The position numbers and the translations under genes were made by a program. The notes beneath the pieces are model-generated. The model saw nothing but the letters and a program-made list of their open reading frames with translations. It had not been told where the DNA came from and did not search any database. A DNA stretch of 64,000 nucleotides, from positions 51,976,684 to 52,040,683 of the forward strand of contig NC_087064.1 in assembly GCF_963678635.1 (NCBI RefSeq), in the 5' to 3' direction. Numbering within the stretch: position 1 is the stretch's first letter; each line of letters starts with the position of its first letter. The stretch is from Symsagittifera roscoffensis (lineage: Eukaryota; Xenacoelomorpha; Acoela; Convolutidae). This document shows positions 45,467 through 56,240 of this stretch, one piece after another.

Positions 45467-47451
45467 TTAGTCACTGTTCACATTGTCGTTGGAATTGGAA
45501 CCTACTGCTCGGTTCATTCTACTATTTGATTTGTCCGGTTGGCTACGCCTTCTCAGCATTTCCATATCATCTAAGAACTTGTCTATGTTCTCTTCGTCGC
45601 GAAGTTTTCGATTCCGAAAGCGCATTATTGCTTGATGCCCATGCACTCCAGACACGAAACGATTCATTAGTGTCTCGAAAATGTTCTTTGCAGTATCACG
45701 TTGATATTGCTTCTTTGCTATAACGTTATTCAGGGCTGTCCCTTCCAAGTTACTGGCGAGCGCAGTGCATTCTTGTCTACTGCGCAAGTCTTCTTCTTCA
45801 AAGTGCAGCATCATAACTTCTATCTATGTGTCCATAAAACTCGTCCTTGTAACACCTCGGTTTTTTGAATACTCTTTGGTCTTTTCACTGCGATTATCTT
45901 GTCAGGAAAAGCTCCAGGGATCTCTTCAGAGGTTCAAACGCGGTTGCAATCTGATCCGGAGTATCAGTCATTTGAGGCTCTGGAACAAGCCTTCTGCCGG
46001 AATCGCTTGGTTGAGCTCTTCTCCGGTTCAATTACTGGATTCCTTGGCATGGTACTCCCAGTGGTGTTGTTTGATTGATTACTATTTCCTTTAGTAAATC
46101 CATTTACCCTTCCTCTACTTAAGGGTTCATTGAAAATCTCTCTCGGCTCAATGCTCGCATTTCTTGAGTGTGTTCCTCTACTTCCTATTCCATTTACAGT
46201 TTCCACGAGACCAACTAGTCTATCAATTACAGTCTGACTACGCCTTTCCATCAGTGCATGTATCCTAGTATCGTGCGTCCCATTGAGTCTGCTCCGAAAG
46301 CGCTCCATGTCGTTTCTCAAGAGTTACTCCTTTTGTTTGGCCTCTCATGTCATTCGTGACAAATTTTTGGCGAAACAACAGTCCGTCCTTTCTTTCAAAC
46401 GCTTCTCGCTTTGACTTGCTTCCTGTTTATTGTGAAGTATCTCCTCTCGTAAGCCTTCTCGTTCGATGTGAACCGTTCTATCGATCTCACATATTCCGTT
46501 AGAAACTTGTTTTTCTTGCTCACCCATCTTACCATTATTCTAGTAAGGGCTTTTTCCACTGATACCCAGTCGATGACTAATGGTGCCATCATTGGTTGTG
46601 TCACCTTATTTGTGAAAAGCAGTTTGGTTCTGGTCGAAACTCGCGCCGTTTCCCTCTGTCTCAGAGTTTACTCATACTCTACCTCCGTCTCTCTCAGTGC
46701 CATACTTGGTCTGGAGATTATGGCCTCAGTCGGTCCAGTATGTGTGCCGGAAAAGGCTGCTGTCGATAGCCAATCAAATTTTGCATTCTATTCGAAGCCG
46801 TGTTAATCGTCCTGACAGTACCAACTAAACGTAGGAGCCACTCTTCTTGTTGACACGCATGTCGTTTTCATAGGTCGAACTGATGAAGCTCAACTGTGAT
46901 TTATGATCATCCTTTCATTCATTATTATCAACCTATTCTTGATTGTCGATCTTGTCACCATTTTCTGCTCAGCTGGTAAATGGGAACATATTTTCCAGAG
47001 TAATTTCCAGTCTTTCGTAGAGAAAAGAAGACATGACCGCTTTCTCTGAATCCCCTCGCATGATCGTATGGTCAGTAGAGGAACCTTCATCCGCTGCTTT
47101 TCCGATCGAAATCTCGGACATTGTCGACACTTCTTCTCGATCAAAAGTCCCGGTCTTTGTCGCAAAGTTTTGTCCCCGTTCTACTAGAGTAGGTTCACTC
47201 GATAGACGCCTCGTCCCAGTCTTTTCGGTTCCACGTCCTACAGGATCCTCGTCTTGTGCTGGACTCCGGTGTATCTCCAATTCCAGTGTTGTTCGCTGAT
47301 CCTTGTCTTCCGAGACTTTCTGAATCCTAGTTTCGACCATTTCTCCTGAAATTTTCCTCTCATTCTTCTTCCGATACTCCTGGGTTTTTGCCACAAAAGG
47401 GTCGACATAGTGTTCTTTTCTTTCTTGGTATAAAATTCCTGGAGCTATCAC
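45467..47451 (-). pseudogene. Retroelement gag-like region
   Basis: Broken minus frames at 47451-46969, 46604-46395, 46320-45964 and 45814-45467. The last has a capsid-like pattern (ASNLEGTALNNVI, then IFETLMNRFVSG and RFRNRKLRDEENIDKFLDDM) matching the L.G.A......L...F arrangement of retrotransposon gag. The first segment is hydrophilic and charged. No CCHC zinc knuckle is visible. Confidence 0.6.
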
Positions 47452-48250
47452 TCAGTCTAGGTATCTTAGAACTGTTCAGACACTTCTTAACCTATCACTA
47501 GCTGTTTCTCACTCACTTGATTTGCTTACGAAAATCTTGTTGTTTGATAACAAGTGATATAAACAAAAAAAACGGTGCTGTATAGTTAAAACTATCGAGT
47601 GACGACGAATCTGATTAAGTTATGACTACCAGCGTATTTTCAGTATATGAACAGTTATGAATGATAGGTTATGGGATCAAATGCTAGCCAGTCGGGTGAT
47701 ATCAAAATAATTAATATATATTGTGCCCACTATCCAGTTGATAACATAAAAAAACTTATTCAAAATAAGGTATGTGTGTTGCAATAGGTGTGTCGCAGCA
47801 ATCTGATAGTAAAACTTGTTTCTAATGAAAAAATTTTCCCTGTTTAGTGCCGACTTAACGGACAAACTTTCAAGGCAGTTATTTTTCTCTCAAGTGCGCG
47901 TCTAATGCACACCGAGTTTTTATTAACTATCTGCCTTCGGATTGCCCGACCTGAACCCACAAAAACTATCAAGGCTACCACTTTTCCAAAAAAAAGTTTA
48001 GGATTGAAGTCCAAAAGAATTCAACATCTTTTTTTTTGATATCAGAGTCCCGAATAGCCGGGTTTGGATTTGTATTAGTGTTATTTTTTTGTCTTTTGGT
48101 TTTATTTATTCGAAAGTCACCAGTGCAGTCACTGGTTTCTTGCGAATCTTGGTCTGCCTATTTTTCCTATAATTCTAATATACTCAGCTAATTCTTACCT
48201 GAAAAAGTACGTTTTACATGGCGCCCTTTCTGCCATGTTTGAAAAAATTT
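47452..48250. other. AT-rich flank, no gene seen
   Basis: This is where a 5' LTR of the minus-strand retroelement should lie. I found no direct-repeat partner near 31.0-31.5 kb by eye. Confidence 0.4.
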
Positions 48251-49654
48251 GAGCCTTCCAGATTATCGCTTAAGGCGCCTTTCGAGTTGGCAAAACAGGG
48301 CCCTGCCGGATTGGCAAAAATTATCTTTCCAGATTGGGACCATTCCGGGTTGGCAAAACGGGACCCTTACGGGTTGGGACCTTTCCGATTACGTTCAAAG
48401 TGTTGAAACCCTCAGCGTCCAAACTTAGAGCTCTAATTTGCCAATCTGACCAACTAGAAAAAGGATTTGTTTGGAGCCTTGACCCATCCGGATTCAAGCT
48501 AAGCTGTTCGTTCTACAATTTCATTTAGCTGCGAGGGATCTCTTAGAGAGCCTACTTTCGACTTACTTGCTTTTCACAAAAGTCCCTTACTCTTTCCTAC
48601 CGCCGTAAACAACGGAATAATGCCTCATATAACAGTTACTACCTTTTAGTAGGGATAGAAACGCTTTCCAATTATGAACCGGGAAGGGTCTCCCTTTAAA
48701 ACCGTTTTTTTTTGTTAAAAACTGTCCAAAAATTTTTCTATGGTTTTTTATTAAACCGAGGTTTTCTATGGTTTATGAATAAACTTTTTTTTGATCTAAC
48801 GGTACTAAAATAAACTGGATCTGTCTATTAGTAATTGAGATATGAAACCAAATGATTTTAGTTCAAACTCCCAAAGTTTTCGATTTTATAGGTGCCGCTT
48901 CAGTTTTTCTTCAATTCTTGTCCAACTGGCGTAAAAATCCCACCAGCTTAGAAGGCCTACACTCTCAAATTTTTTTTAGGCCATTAGAACAAGAATTGAA
49001 GAAAAAGTGAGGCGGTAACTATAAAAATAGAAAGTTTTGGGAGTTTGGACAAAACACGTTTGGTTTCAGATCTCTAGAACCACTAGAATGATCCAGTTTG
49101 GTTTCGTACCGTTAGATGGCAAATAAGATAATTCAATATTGAGCTAAATAGTTTCCCGAATAAACACTAAACAATATTTTTAGACAGTTTTTTTTAAAGA
49201 GCGGTTTTGAAGGAAGGCCCTTCCCGGCTCATATTTTTTTTGGAAAGCCCTTCTGTTCCTACTAAAAAGTGGTAACTAGTGACTGAGACAAAATTATGCT
49301 GTTTAAAGACGATAGGAAAAAGTTAGGGACTTTTGTAATAAGCTAGTAAGTCAAAATTAGGCTCTCCAACAGACCCATTGCAGCTAAGGGAAAATGTAGA
49401 GTAAACAGCTTAGCTTGAATCCGGAAGGGGTCCATATTTCAAATAAATATTTCGTAGTAAGTATTATTTGCATATTAGAGCTCTGAGATTGGACAAGGAG
49501 CATCTCAATTTTTGAACGTTATGGGAAACGTCCCAACCCGGAAGGGTCCTGTTTTGCCAACCCGGAAGGGAACCAATCTAAAACGGTCATTTTTGCCAAT
49601 CCGGTAGGGCCCTTTTCTGCCAACCCGGTAATTTTTGTCAATCTGGAAGGTTCC
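48251..49654. mobile_element. 1.4-kb imperfect palindrome (foldback element)
   Basis: The whole segment reads as its own reverse complement around about 48955-48968. The outer parts carry arrays of CGGGTTGGCAAAACGGGACC-like units (48290-48400), matched on the right by GGTCCTGTTTTGCCAACCCG-like units (49540-49640). Inner matches include CCGGGAAGGGTCTCCCTTTA against the GAAGGCCCTTCCCGG region, CTCCCAAAGTTTTCGATTTT against AAAATAGAAAGTTTTGGGAG, and CAATTCTTGTCC against AGAACAAGAATTG. The tip is GGCCTA...TAGGCC (48954-48982). A further fragment of the right arm repeats at 49680-49760. There is no coding sequence. Confidence 0.8.
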
Positions 49655-51784
49655 TAGTTTGACCGATTTTACCGGTTTTGAAAGAGACCTTTCCCGAGTC
49701 AGAATTTTTTTTTTTGCAAAAACCCTTATACCCCTACTAGAAAGTAAAAACTGTTGAATAAGACCAATGAAAAACGTTTCACCCGGAAAAGTTTGTTAAA
49801 GACAAGGCAACTTGGACTACTCCAGATTGGTGAATCATTAGTTGATTCACTTATCTGAAGGGGTTCCATTTGCGTTGGATCCAGGAAGATTCAGGAAGCT
49901 CCTGGAAGGCTACCGGTGAACGGGTTCTAACAGCTGTCGAATCATCAGTGTTTGTTACGCGAACAATAATGTTTATTGCAATATCTGAAAAATTTCGAAA
50001 AGTTTCCTTTCTTCGACGTTTCGGTTTTCCAAAAATCACAAAAAGTCTGATTGCCACACTGATTTTGTTATAACCTTGTCCGGACTAAATCCAACCGGTT
50101 CTTTTTGTTATATTAACTGAGTTACGATGTATTTCACAAATTAAGTGCTTTTTTCCTGTTCGAAAATTGGATATATCCAGAAAATTGTGTTTGTGGAGTG
50201 ATCAAGATATCAATTGTTTGATCCTAAAAATTTGTGTGTTGATAGTCTATTTGGTTAAAAAACGGAATAGGACTATTAATACAGGTATTACTAGTAGTAG
50301 TACTAAAGATATTAGAGCCCTCTCCGAATTCGTTGATTATCCGAATTAATGCCCTTAACTCGGAACTTCGCAACTCGATGAAGGGTCACAACAGACCGCC
50401 CACTGTCGAGCCCCCACATTTTGATATTGAATTTTCTGTACCAAAAAGACACAAAATTATTTAACGATACCCAGCAGTCTATTTTTGTTGTCCTCGCGAT
50501 TCTTCCTGCTGCTTCTTGCAATGCTGGACTGGTTTTTTCATTAATCACTTGACACTTCCGGATCGAGTGAAATTTAGCATTAACGTGCTTAATTGCTCAT
50601 ATTAACGTGCTTAAATGCTCTGATACGAGAAGTAGCTAACCGAGTTGATGGAGCCTTTAGGTATGCACACAAAATAGAAAAAAAGCCGGAAATTGAAACA
50701 AAAAACAAAAGTTACAAATACCAAAAAAAAACAAACAAAATGCGGACAGTGACTTTGAATTCCAGATTGAGTAGATCCAACCTTTGTATTAATTTATGTT
50801 ATAATTATACGGTTCCACAATATATTGATTGTTTCCATCATAGTTTCCATCAAGCAAATTAATCAAGTGCACAATTAGAAGGGCGTTGAAAAGGTTTTCA
50901 GATAGCCTTGAAACTTTGGATAACAACTGGGAAGCTTCATTGGGGAGGATTACTAAGTAGATAGTGACATAAAATCATGAGGGCTGGAAACATGGAGACG
51001 TAGTAATTGAACGTGAAACAAACAGAGTGTGTTGCAAGAGTCAATCGAGTATCATTAACAAATCACTTTATACACTATGGAATAAGTATAAAAGTGATTG
51101 AAAACGGCTTCTTCCACGTTTTTGACTTGAGCACCAATTTTTACTTGAGCAGAGCTTGGAAACAGATTCTACGGGGTTTCTCTGGAGTTGTTTTGCACCT
51201 ATCGCGCTTAGGGGATTTGTACAAAAGCAAGGGGGTGACTAAGCTGAGGGGGGAGGTTAGACTAAAAAGGATTGTTAGGAAAAAATGTGGTTGGAAATTG
51301 TAAATGGGGGGTCTTATTGCTACAACTGAACACTCGATATTTCTGCTTAATTTTATTACATTAACCGGTATCAACTTCAAAAACAGCACTAACAACGCAA
51401 AAGACCTCTTGGAGATCAAAATAGGACAGCTCGAGTGACTGTGGGAAAGGATTGCCGGATCAGGTTAGGGGGCTGAAAGCTTTATTGCATAAACCTTGAC
51501 GATATCCAATTCCTTATCCATAACATCAGTAAAAAAAACGCGTAGCAACCAGGCACTAGACAACTTTTTCGCAATTGACTATGAAAATTTAGAGAGAGAG
51601 AGTGGTTTTTAATGCAGAATTTTTACCTGGTCGGCCTTTTAAACACACCCTACAGATAGTAAACTGACCAGATTTTACGATTATAACAAATAACGAAAAA
51701 TGACTTTTTAATATTAATTTATTTTTGATTTTTTGTTATGACTATATAAGGTTTTCTTTCATTTGCGTGCTTAAGGGTGCAGAG
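49655..51784. other. No gene seen
   Basis: Short frames on both strands (for example 50593-50862) lack splice context or similarity. An AG microsatellite is near 51589-51601. A right-arm fragment of the palindrome lies at 49680-49760. Confidence 0.5.
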
Positions 51785-52018
51785 CACGGTTTCAGTCTCG
51801 AGTCTGGGGAAAATCAATTAACTGCGCAACGATTTTGGAATAGGGTCTCGGGAAGTTCAAACATCTGTTCAACAGTTTCAGTCTTGAGTCACGGAAGTTC
51901 AAACAACTGTTCAACGGTTTTGATTCGGGTGTTGGGAAGTTCAAACAACAGCCCAACATTTGAGTTTAGGGGAGGCTCAAACAACCGTCCAACAGTTTCA
52001 ATCTTCAGTTTTGGGAAA
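51785..52018 (+). repeat. Minisatellite, 36-42-bp unit
   Basis: Units beginning GGAAGTTCAAACA (or GGAGGCTCAAACA) start at 51851, 51893, 51935 and 51971, giving periods of 42, 42 and 36 bp. Each continues with (T)GTTCAACAGTTTCAGTCTT-like sequence. A decayed unit precedes them (51785-51850) and a partial one follows. Confidence 0.8.
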
Positions 52019-52927
52019 ATTTGAAAATTGAAACCAAAATGGGAACCAAATTAAATAATTGGGCTCGCTCATCCTCTTCTATGGCAAATTGTGGACCAAA
52101 TTTGTGTAGAAATTTGTTCATCTGTTCACGCTGACACGTTTTATTGCAGTTTCTAACATAAAGAGTCATTTTAAATACACTTTCATATAAAAAATTTCAA
52201 AAAAATTAAAGGGTGGACTGGAAAAGAGCCCAATTGCTGGTGAACTTTAGAAATTAGGGCTCATTAATCTCTTTCCATTACAAATAGGGGATCAAACAAA
52301 TAATCCGTGTTGCTAAAAATTGTTTCTTTCAATCCCTTGTTTTTCTGAAAATTGGGATTATTCAGCACCCTCCATAGAAAAAAAGAAACCAAAAATGGGT
52401 CCAATTTCGAACCGAGTACCTTCCTATTTGCGCTATGAATTCATAAAACAGGCTGAAGTCTTTAAAATTTCTCTTGAAAAACTCTTCGATAATTAAAAGG
52501 AATTGTTAAAACTCCTTTCACTTATTAATGAGCTTTTAAGCAAATACTCATTTTTTGCATAAAGATTGAGACTAACTGTAAAGCTGTTTGCCGTAAATGT
52601 TGCACGTGCGCTTTGTTGAGCTAGTCACAGGAACATAGATTAAATGATTTTTAAAGCCTCACATTAAACAACAAAGACGTATAATTATAACAACGACAAT
52701 CAGGTAAGACATGTTTTGTTGATGAAATTAAGAGGATTTTTGACTTGAACATTGAGCCAGTTAAAAATCCCTAGTCCCTCGTCATTGATGTTTTTTTTTG
52801 CAAAACTGATTCGTGTAATTTCGTTCTTCGATATGTTATTTTAAACATCACAACAAAATGTTCTGCCGTATATTTTTTTAAAATTTCTTTTATCAGTACC
52901 ACAAAGATTTTACCGACCAAGGCAACC
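52019..52927. other. Upstream region of the CFAP107-like gene
   Basis: AT-rich. It should contain the promoter and 5' UTR of the gene starting at 52928. I see no distinct TATA or initiator that I would call. Confidence 0.4.
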
Positions 52928-53209
52928 ATGGAACCCGCAAGTGACATGTGTCTCACGCGACTAGACCCCACCCCTTTCCACTACGAAATGAGAGCCACCA
53001 CCTACGGCGAAGTGTATCCTATCAACGCGGGAGGGGGAGAGGGCGCTGGACAGATGACTTACAAGCCGGAGCCTCTGAATATCTACGGGTGGCGTTCGAC
53101 TACTCAGGAGGACACGTACAAGAAGCAGCCTGGAGTGCTGATCGGAAACTGGGTTGAGGAGCAGGCAGATCTGCAGTTCAGAAAACGAATCCCGCCTCTT
53201 CCATCTGAT
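52928..53209 (+). CDS. CFAP107: CFAP107-like ciliary microtubule inner protein, exon 1
   Basis: 94 codons from ATG to the donor GTCAGT, in phase 0. The key stretch is GVLIGNWVEEQADLQF (residues about 71-86), which resembles the GNWxEE motif that I associate with the C1orf158/CFAP107 family, a protein lining the lumen of doublet microtubules in motile cilia. The sequence just before it (NIYGWRSTTQEDTYKKQ) is aromatic and polar, without membrane segments or signal peptide, as in other microtubule inner proteins. The exon is much more GC-rich than its flanks. The start is the first Met in frame and sits in a fair context (ACCATGG). The assignment rests on one motif and overall character, so the family name is probable rather than certain. 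Confidence 0.65.
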
Positions 53210-54142
53210 GTCAGTATATGTTGTGGGGGTGGGGGTGTAAAGGGGTGGAGAGTTTACGGATATTAATCTTTGAGCTCCAGTTAAGGTCCCTGCTTTGTCA
53301 GCTAATTAACAGTGTTATTAGAAGAAGGATAAAAAAGGTCATTTAGCAACGGTCAACGTGCAACTGCGGCTCTTTTTCTACTTCACCTTTCATCTTTAAT
53401 TTTGAGGAACGTTGTCAAAATCCAATGTTGAGAGTAATCGCTTAGGTTTTTCCATAGTAGCCCCCAGCCAAGTTTTTTACAATGAAATTTTTAACTCTTG
53501 TCACCCCCCCTTCCCCCCACATAAGTTTTAGTTTCGAACTACTAATTTTACGTTGCCATACTGCAATAAAACTTTGCATAGTAAACCATTCAACTAATAT
53601 GAATAGAGTTTTTCTCCTTATTTTACATCGTTACATCACGCATTTAGCCTTAACAACGACTAAAACATCTATAAAAAAATGGAAATTTTGAATGAGAGGG
53701 AGGGTGATTCTTTTGTTGTGTCTAGCCAGAATTCGCACTTTTTTGTGTTTTTATTCTAAAACACACTTAAGATTGTCTGAAAATGGGTTACTTGTTTTCA
53801 ACTGCAGGGCTACATGGAAATCAAATATACAACGTTTTTGGCTACGTAAATCGAATATTGTTCCGACTTCGTTCGAAGCAACGGACGGAATATTTGCGCT
53901 CGGGTGATTTTTTCTTTAGACAAATTTCGACTTTTTAACCAGCCATTTTTGACAAAACTTTTTGGCTCTTTTTCCTTTCCCCCCCACCTCACTTAAACAT
54001 GAACTTTATGGTCTAACGAGTGGTTTTACAAGGTAAATTATGAAGACCAAATATGTTTGTCATGGCCTAATTAGTCTGCCTGTCAATTTTCATAACAATC
54101 GAACTAAGTGAACAGTAACTTCAAATATAAAAATTTGCAGGA

Positions 54143-54160
54143 GGGGGGGGGGGGGGGGGG
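54143..54160 (+). repeat. G(18) homopolymer
   Basis: One of four long plus-strand G runs: 24110-24122 (13), 54143-54160 (18), 57732-57749 (18) and 62687-62698 (12). Lengths may be unreliable in the assembly. Confidence 0.95.
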
Positions 54161-54241
54161 AAGGAAAAAGAGCCAACTTCTTTTAGCATCCGAAAGGTAT
54201 TGTTGTCCTGAGCTCAAATCTAAAAAAAAAATAGTTTACCC

Positions 54242-54562
54242 GTGATCATTTTTGTTCAGTTATGGGGGTTTGAATATTGCCATTTTGGACAAGTTGGGAC
54301 AATTAACGCACGATATATTTCGCGCTATTAACGCGTAAGCGGAGATTTAATCCATCATAGAAATCGTTCCAAATTGGTTGAAGCAAGGTATTTGCCATAA
54401 TTGTTATGTTACTAGGAGCGAAATCTACAACTTTGTACTTTATATGGTTTGATTTTTAAAAAAATCTCAATTTTTTTTTCATTTTTCCTGAAATCGTTAT
54501 ACAGCAAACACTACTTCATAAAATTCATAGGGCAATCGGAACATCGAGTGCTTCGCCCTGAT
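54242..54562 (-). repeat. Dispersed repeat, inverted partner of 18738-19037
   Basis: GTGATCATTTTTGTTCAGTTAT at the left and GGAACATCGAGTGCTTCGCC at the right are the reverse complement of the copy at 18738-19037, with insertions. It lies in the intron of the CFAP107-like gene. Confidence 0.7.
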
Positions 54563-55024
54563 ACTAGCAGTCTTGTACTGTATTTTTTGGCTTACCGTAT
54601 CAACCGTAAACATTAACTCAAAGCATTTAATTGTTAAAAGTTTCTCCATTGAATCTTTTTGATCTGACTTCTAAACGTTTTCGTATGTCTTTGGGTGCCA
54701 TTTTTTTTTCTAAAGATGAAATTTGATACTGTTTGGCTTGAATTTTTAAAATCCCCTATCCACTCTATTTGATTTTTACAACATGAAATTTGCGTAACAT
54801 TTCCTGGCTAATCTTGTTTTGGAAATTGGTATGCGAAACGGCCATTATTCATTTCATCTACAACCTTGTAAAACCACCACATGAAAGTCTTTTATTGCTC
54901 GTGCTAGCGCAGGGCGGTATAAAACCAACAAAGCGAAAGTTTTGATTTCAGAAAATCTTGGAAAAGCACTGTTTATGGGTGACCAAAAAAGCCATAGCAT
55001 GTTTACAATCAAATCTCATTTTAG

Positions 55025-55240
55025 TATGGGCACAACTTCAACACGATCTACAAGACCAGTTACCAGAAGCCTTTTATTCCCCTGGACAAGGCAATCAGAC
55101 ACGCCTTGGAGAGAGAACCCCAAGCGTACCCCACCCACCAGGCAGAACTGGACCCGCCTCTAGCCAGACAGTACGAAACTATGCTGACTGTTGCCATGGA
55201 GACATACACTGATCCCAGCAAAGCAGTGGAGCAAAAATAG
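55025..55240 (+). CDS. CFAP107: CFAP107-like protein, exon 2 and stop
   Basis: 71 codons plus TAG after the acceptor CTCATTTTAG, entered in phase 0 so that exon 1 joins directly. It begins YGHNFNTIYKTSYQKPFIPL and ends in PSKAVEQK. The YKTSYQKPF-type stretch is of the repeated Tyr-rich kind seen in ciliary inner proteins. Two other open frames overlap this exon (54942-55163 and 54958-55212) and are longer from their ATGs, but they lack this character. The joined protein is 165 residues, against about 190 in vertebrates. A small exon between the two cannot be excluded. Confidence 0.7.
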   Translation, partial: YGHNFNTIYKTSYQKPFIPLDKAIRHALEREPQAYPTHQAELDPPLARQYETMLTVAMETYTDPSKAVEQK

Positions 55241-55246
55241 AAAACA

Positions 55247-55252
55247 AATAAA
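55247..55252 (+). promoter_or_regulatory. Polyadenylation signal of the CFAP107-like gene
   Basis: AATAAA six bases after the stop codon, followed by a second AATAAA-like stretch (GAATAAATT near 55257). This supports the gene end at 55240. Confidence 0.6.
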
Positions 55253-55995
55253 TCAGAATAAATTAGTTTATCATCAAAAAAGAGAGCTAATAAAGGATGC
55301 TTACCAAGTTTTGCTCTTAAGAATAGCCGATGTGCTGTTTTCCAGAACGAGTTTTTTTTTCAATAGAAGGCCAATTTGAAAACTTTTTGATTGGAAAATT
55401 GACAAAATAATTGAAAAAAAAAAAACATTAAAAAATTTTCTTTTTTTTTTCTGCAATTTATTACACATGCTAATGTAATTTACTATTAGCGCCATGTATT
55501 CTAATGATACGACCAATTTCCTTGCCTCAATTCAATTTGAAACGCATTAATCCACGCCTCATGCTGGTACAAGAACGCAATATATCCCGTGTTGATTATC
55601 CCAAAATGGCCAAAATACGCAATTTTCAAACAATGGAGACTGTAGATTTAGGGGATTGTTTTTCTAGGTTCTCCGCAAAGTGGACCCTTGAGTAGCGAAT
55701 TCAGCGGAGCGGCCGAAATTCACTTCTATCTACAATCCCGAAAGGGTTAGTTGGTGGCAACTATTCTGTATTGTATTATGTTGATTGCCCCTTCTTTCGT
55801 ACTGCTCTCAGACTGGCTCGTCTACGCAATACAACCGCACGAGTTTCCAATTGTAATTTAATTCAGATGAGTATACGTCTAATTACAGAAGGTTCTGAGT
55901 GGCCAGGTTATAATCTAATAATTAAATCAAAAGGAAAGGGTCCGCGACTCATCGGCCAAATTGTCTAATTGCAATCAACTTCCAGCTAACTCCAC
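55253..55995. other. No gene seen
   Basis: 3' flank of the CFAP107-like gene. There is a short open frame at 55771-55968 without similarity. Confidence 0.5.
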
Positions 55996-56240
55996 TAACA
56001 TTAACTGTTCTCTCTCTCTCTAGAGAATCTCTGATGAGAACCAACTATCTACAGTTTCTGCTATAAATTTTCCTTACTCCGAGAGCGAACTACTTGACTA
56101 ACTATCAATAATTGTTCTCTCTAACTAGCTGAGAACCCACTATACTCTTTCTCAGTATCAATTGCTCTCTGCTCTGACTGAGAACCAAACACTCTTAATA
56201 GCAGCTAACAATTGTTCTGACTCTTAAAGGCTCTCCGGTA
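55996..56240 (+). repeat. Irregular CT-rich tandem repeat
   Basis: Recurring phrase CAATTGTTCTCTCTAACTAG, then TGAGAACCA, at about 56000, 56107, 56158 and 56208, with a spacing of roughly 50 bp and much drift. It starts in a CTCTCTCTCTCT run. Confidence 0.5.

Larger units (their letters stand above)
31505..47451 (-). mobile_element. Giant decayed Ty3/gypsy-type retroelement with a second SGNH-carrying coding unit
   Basis: About 16 kb of minus-strand protein-like sequence with a base composition clearly unlike the AT-rich surroundings. In element order: gag-like (47451-45467), linker (45050-44532), protease DTG (44269-44277), RT (44174-43885), RNase H (43860-43250), integrase (42010-41115), tail (40958-40254), AT-rich spacer (39690-39321), then a long second unit (39320-31505) with an SGNH hydrolase-like domain. 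Dozens of stops and frameshifts make it inactive. The RT-RH-IN order places the first unit with Ty3/gypsy elements. I could not find long terminal repeats or a primer binding site by eye, so the ends are only the limits of coding similarity. Unit 2 could instead be a separate neighbouring element. Confidence 0.75.
53210..55024 (+). other. Intron of the CFAP107-like gene
   Basis: 1815 bp, GT...AG (TCATTTTAG at its end). It contains an 18-base G run (54143-54160) and the inverted partner (54242-54562) of the repeat at 18738-19037. Confidence 0.7.
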
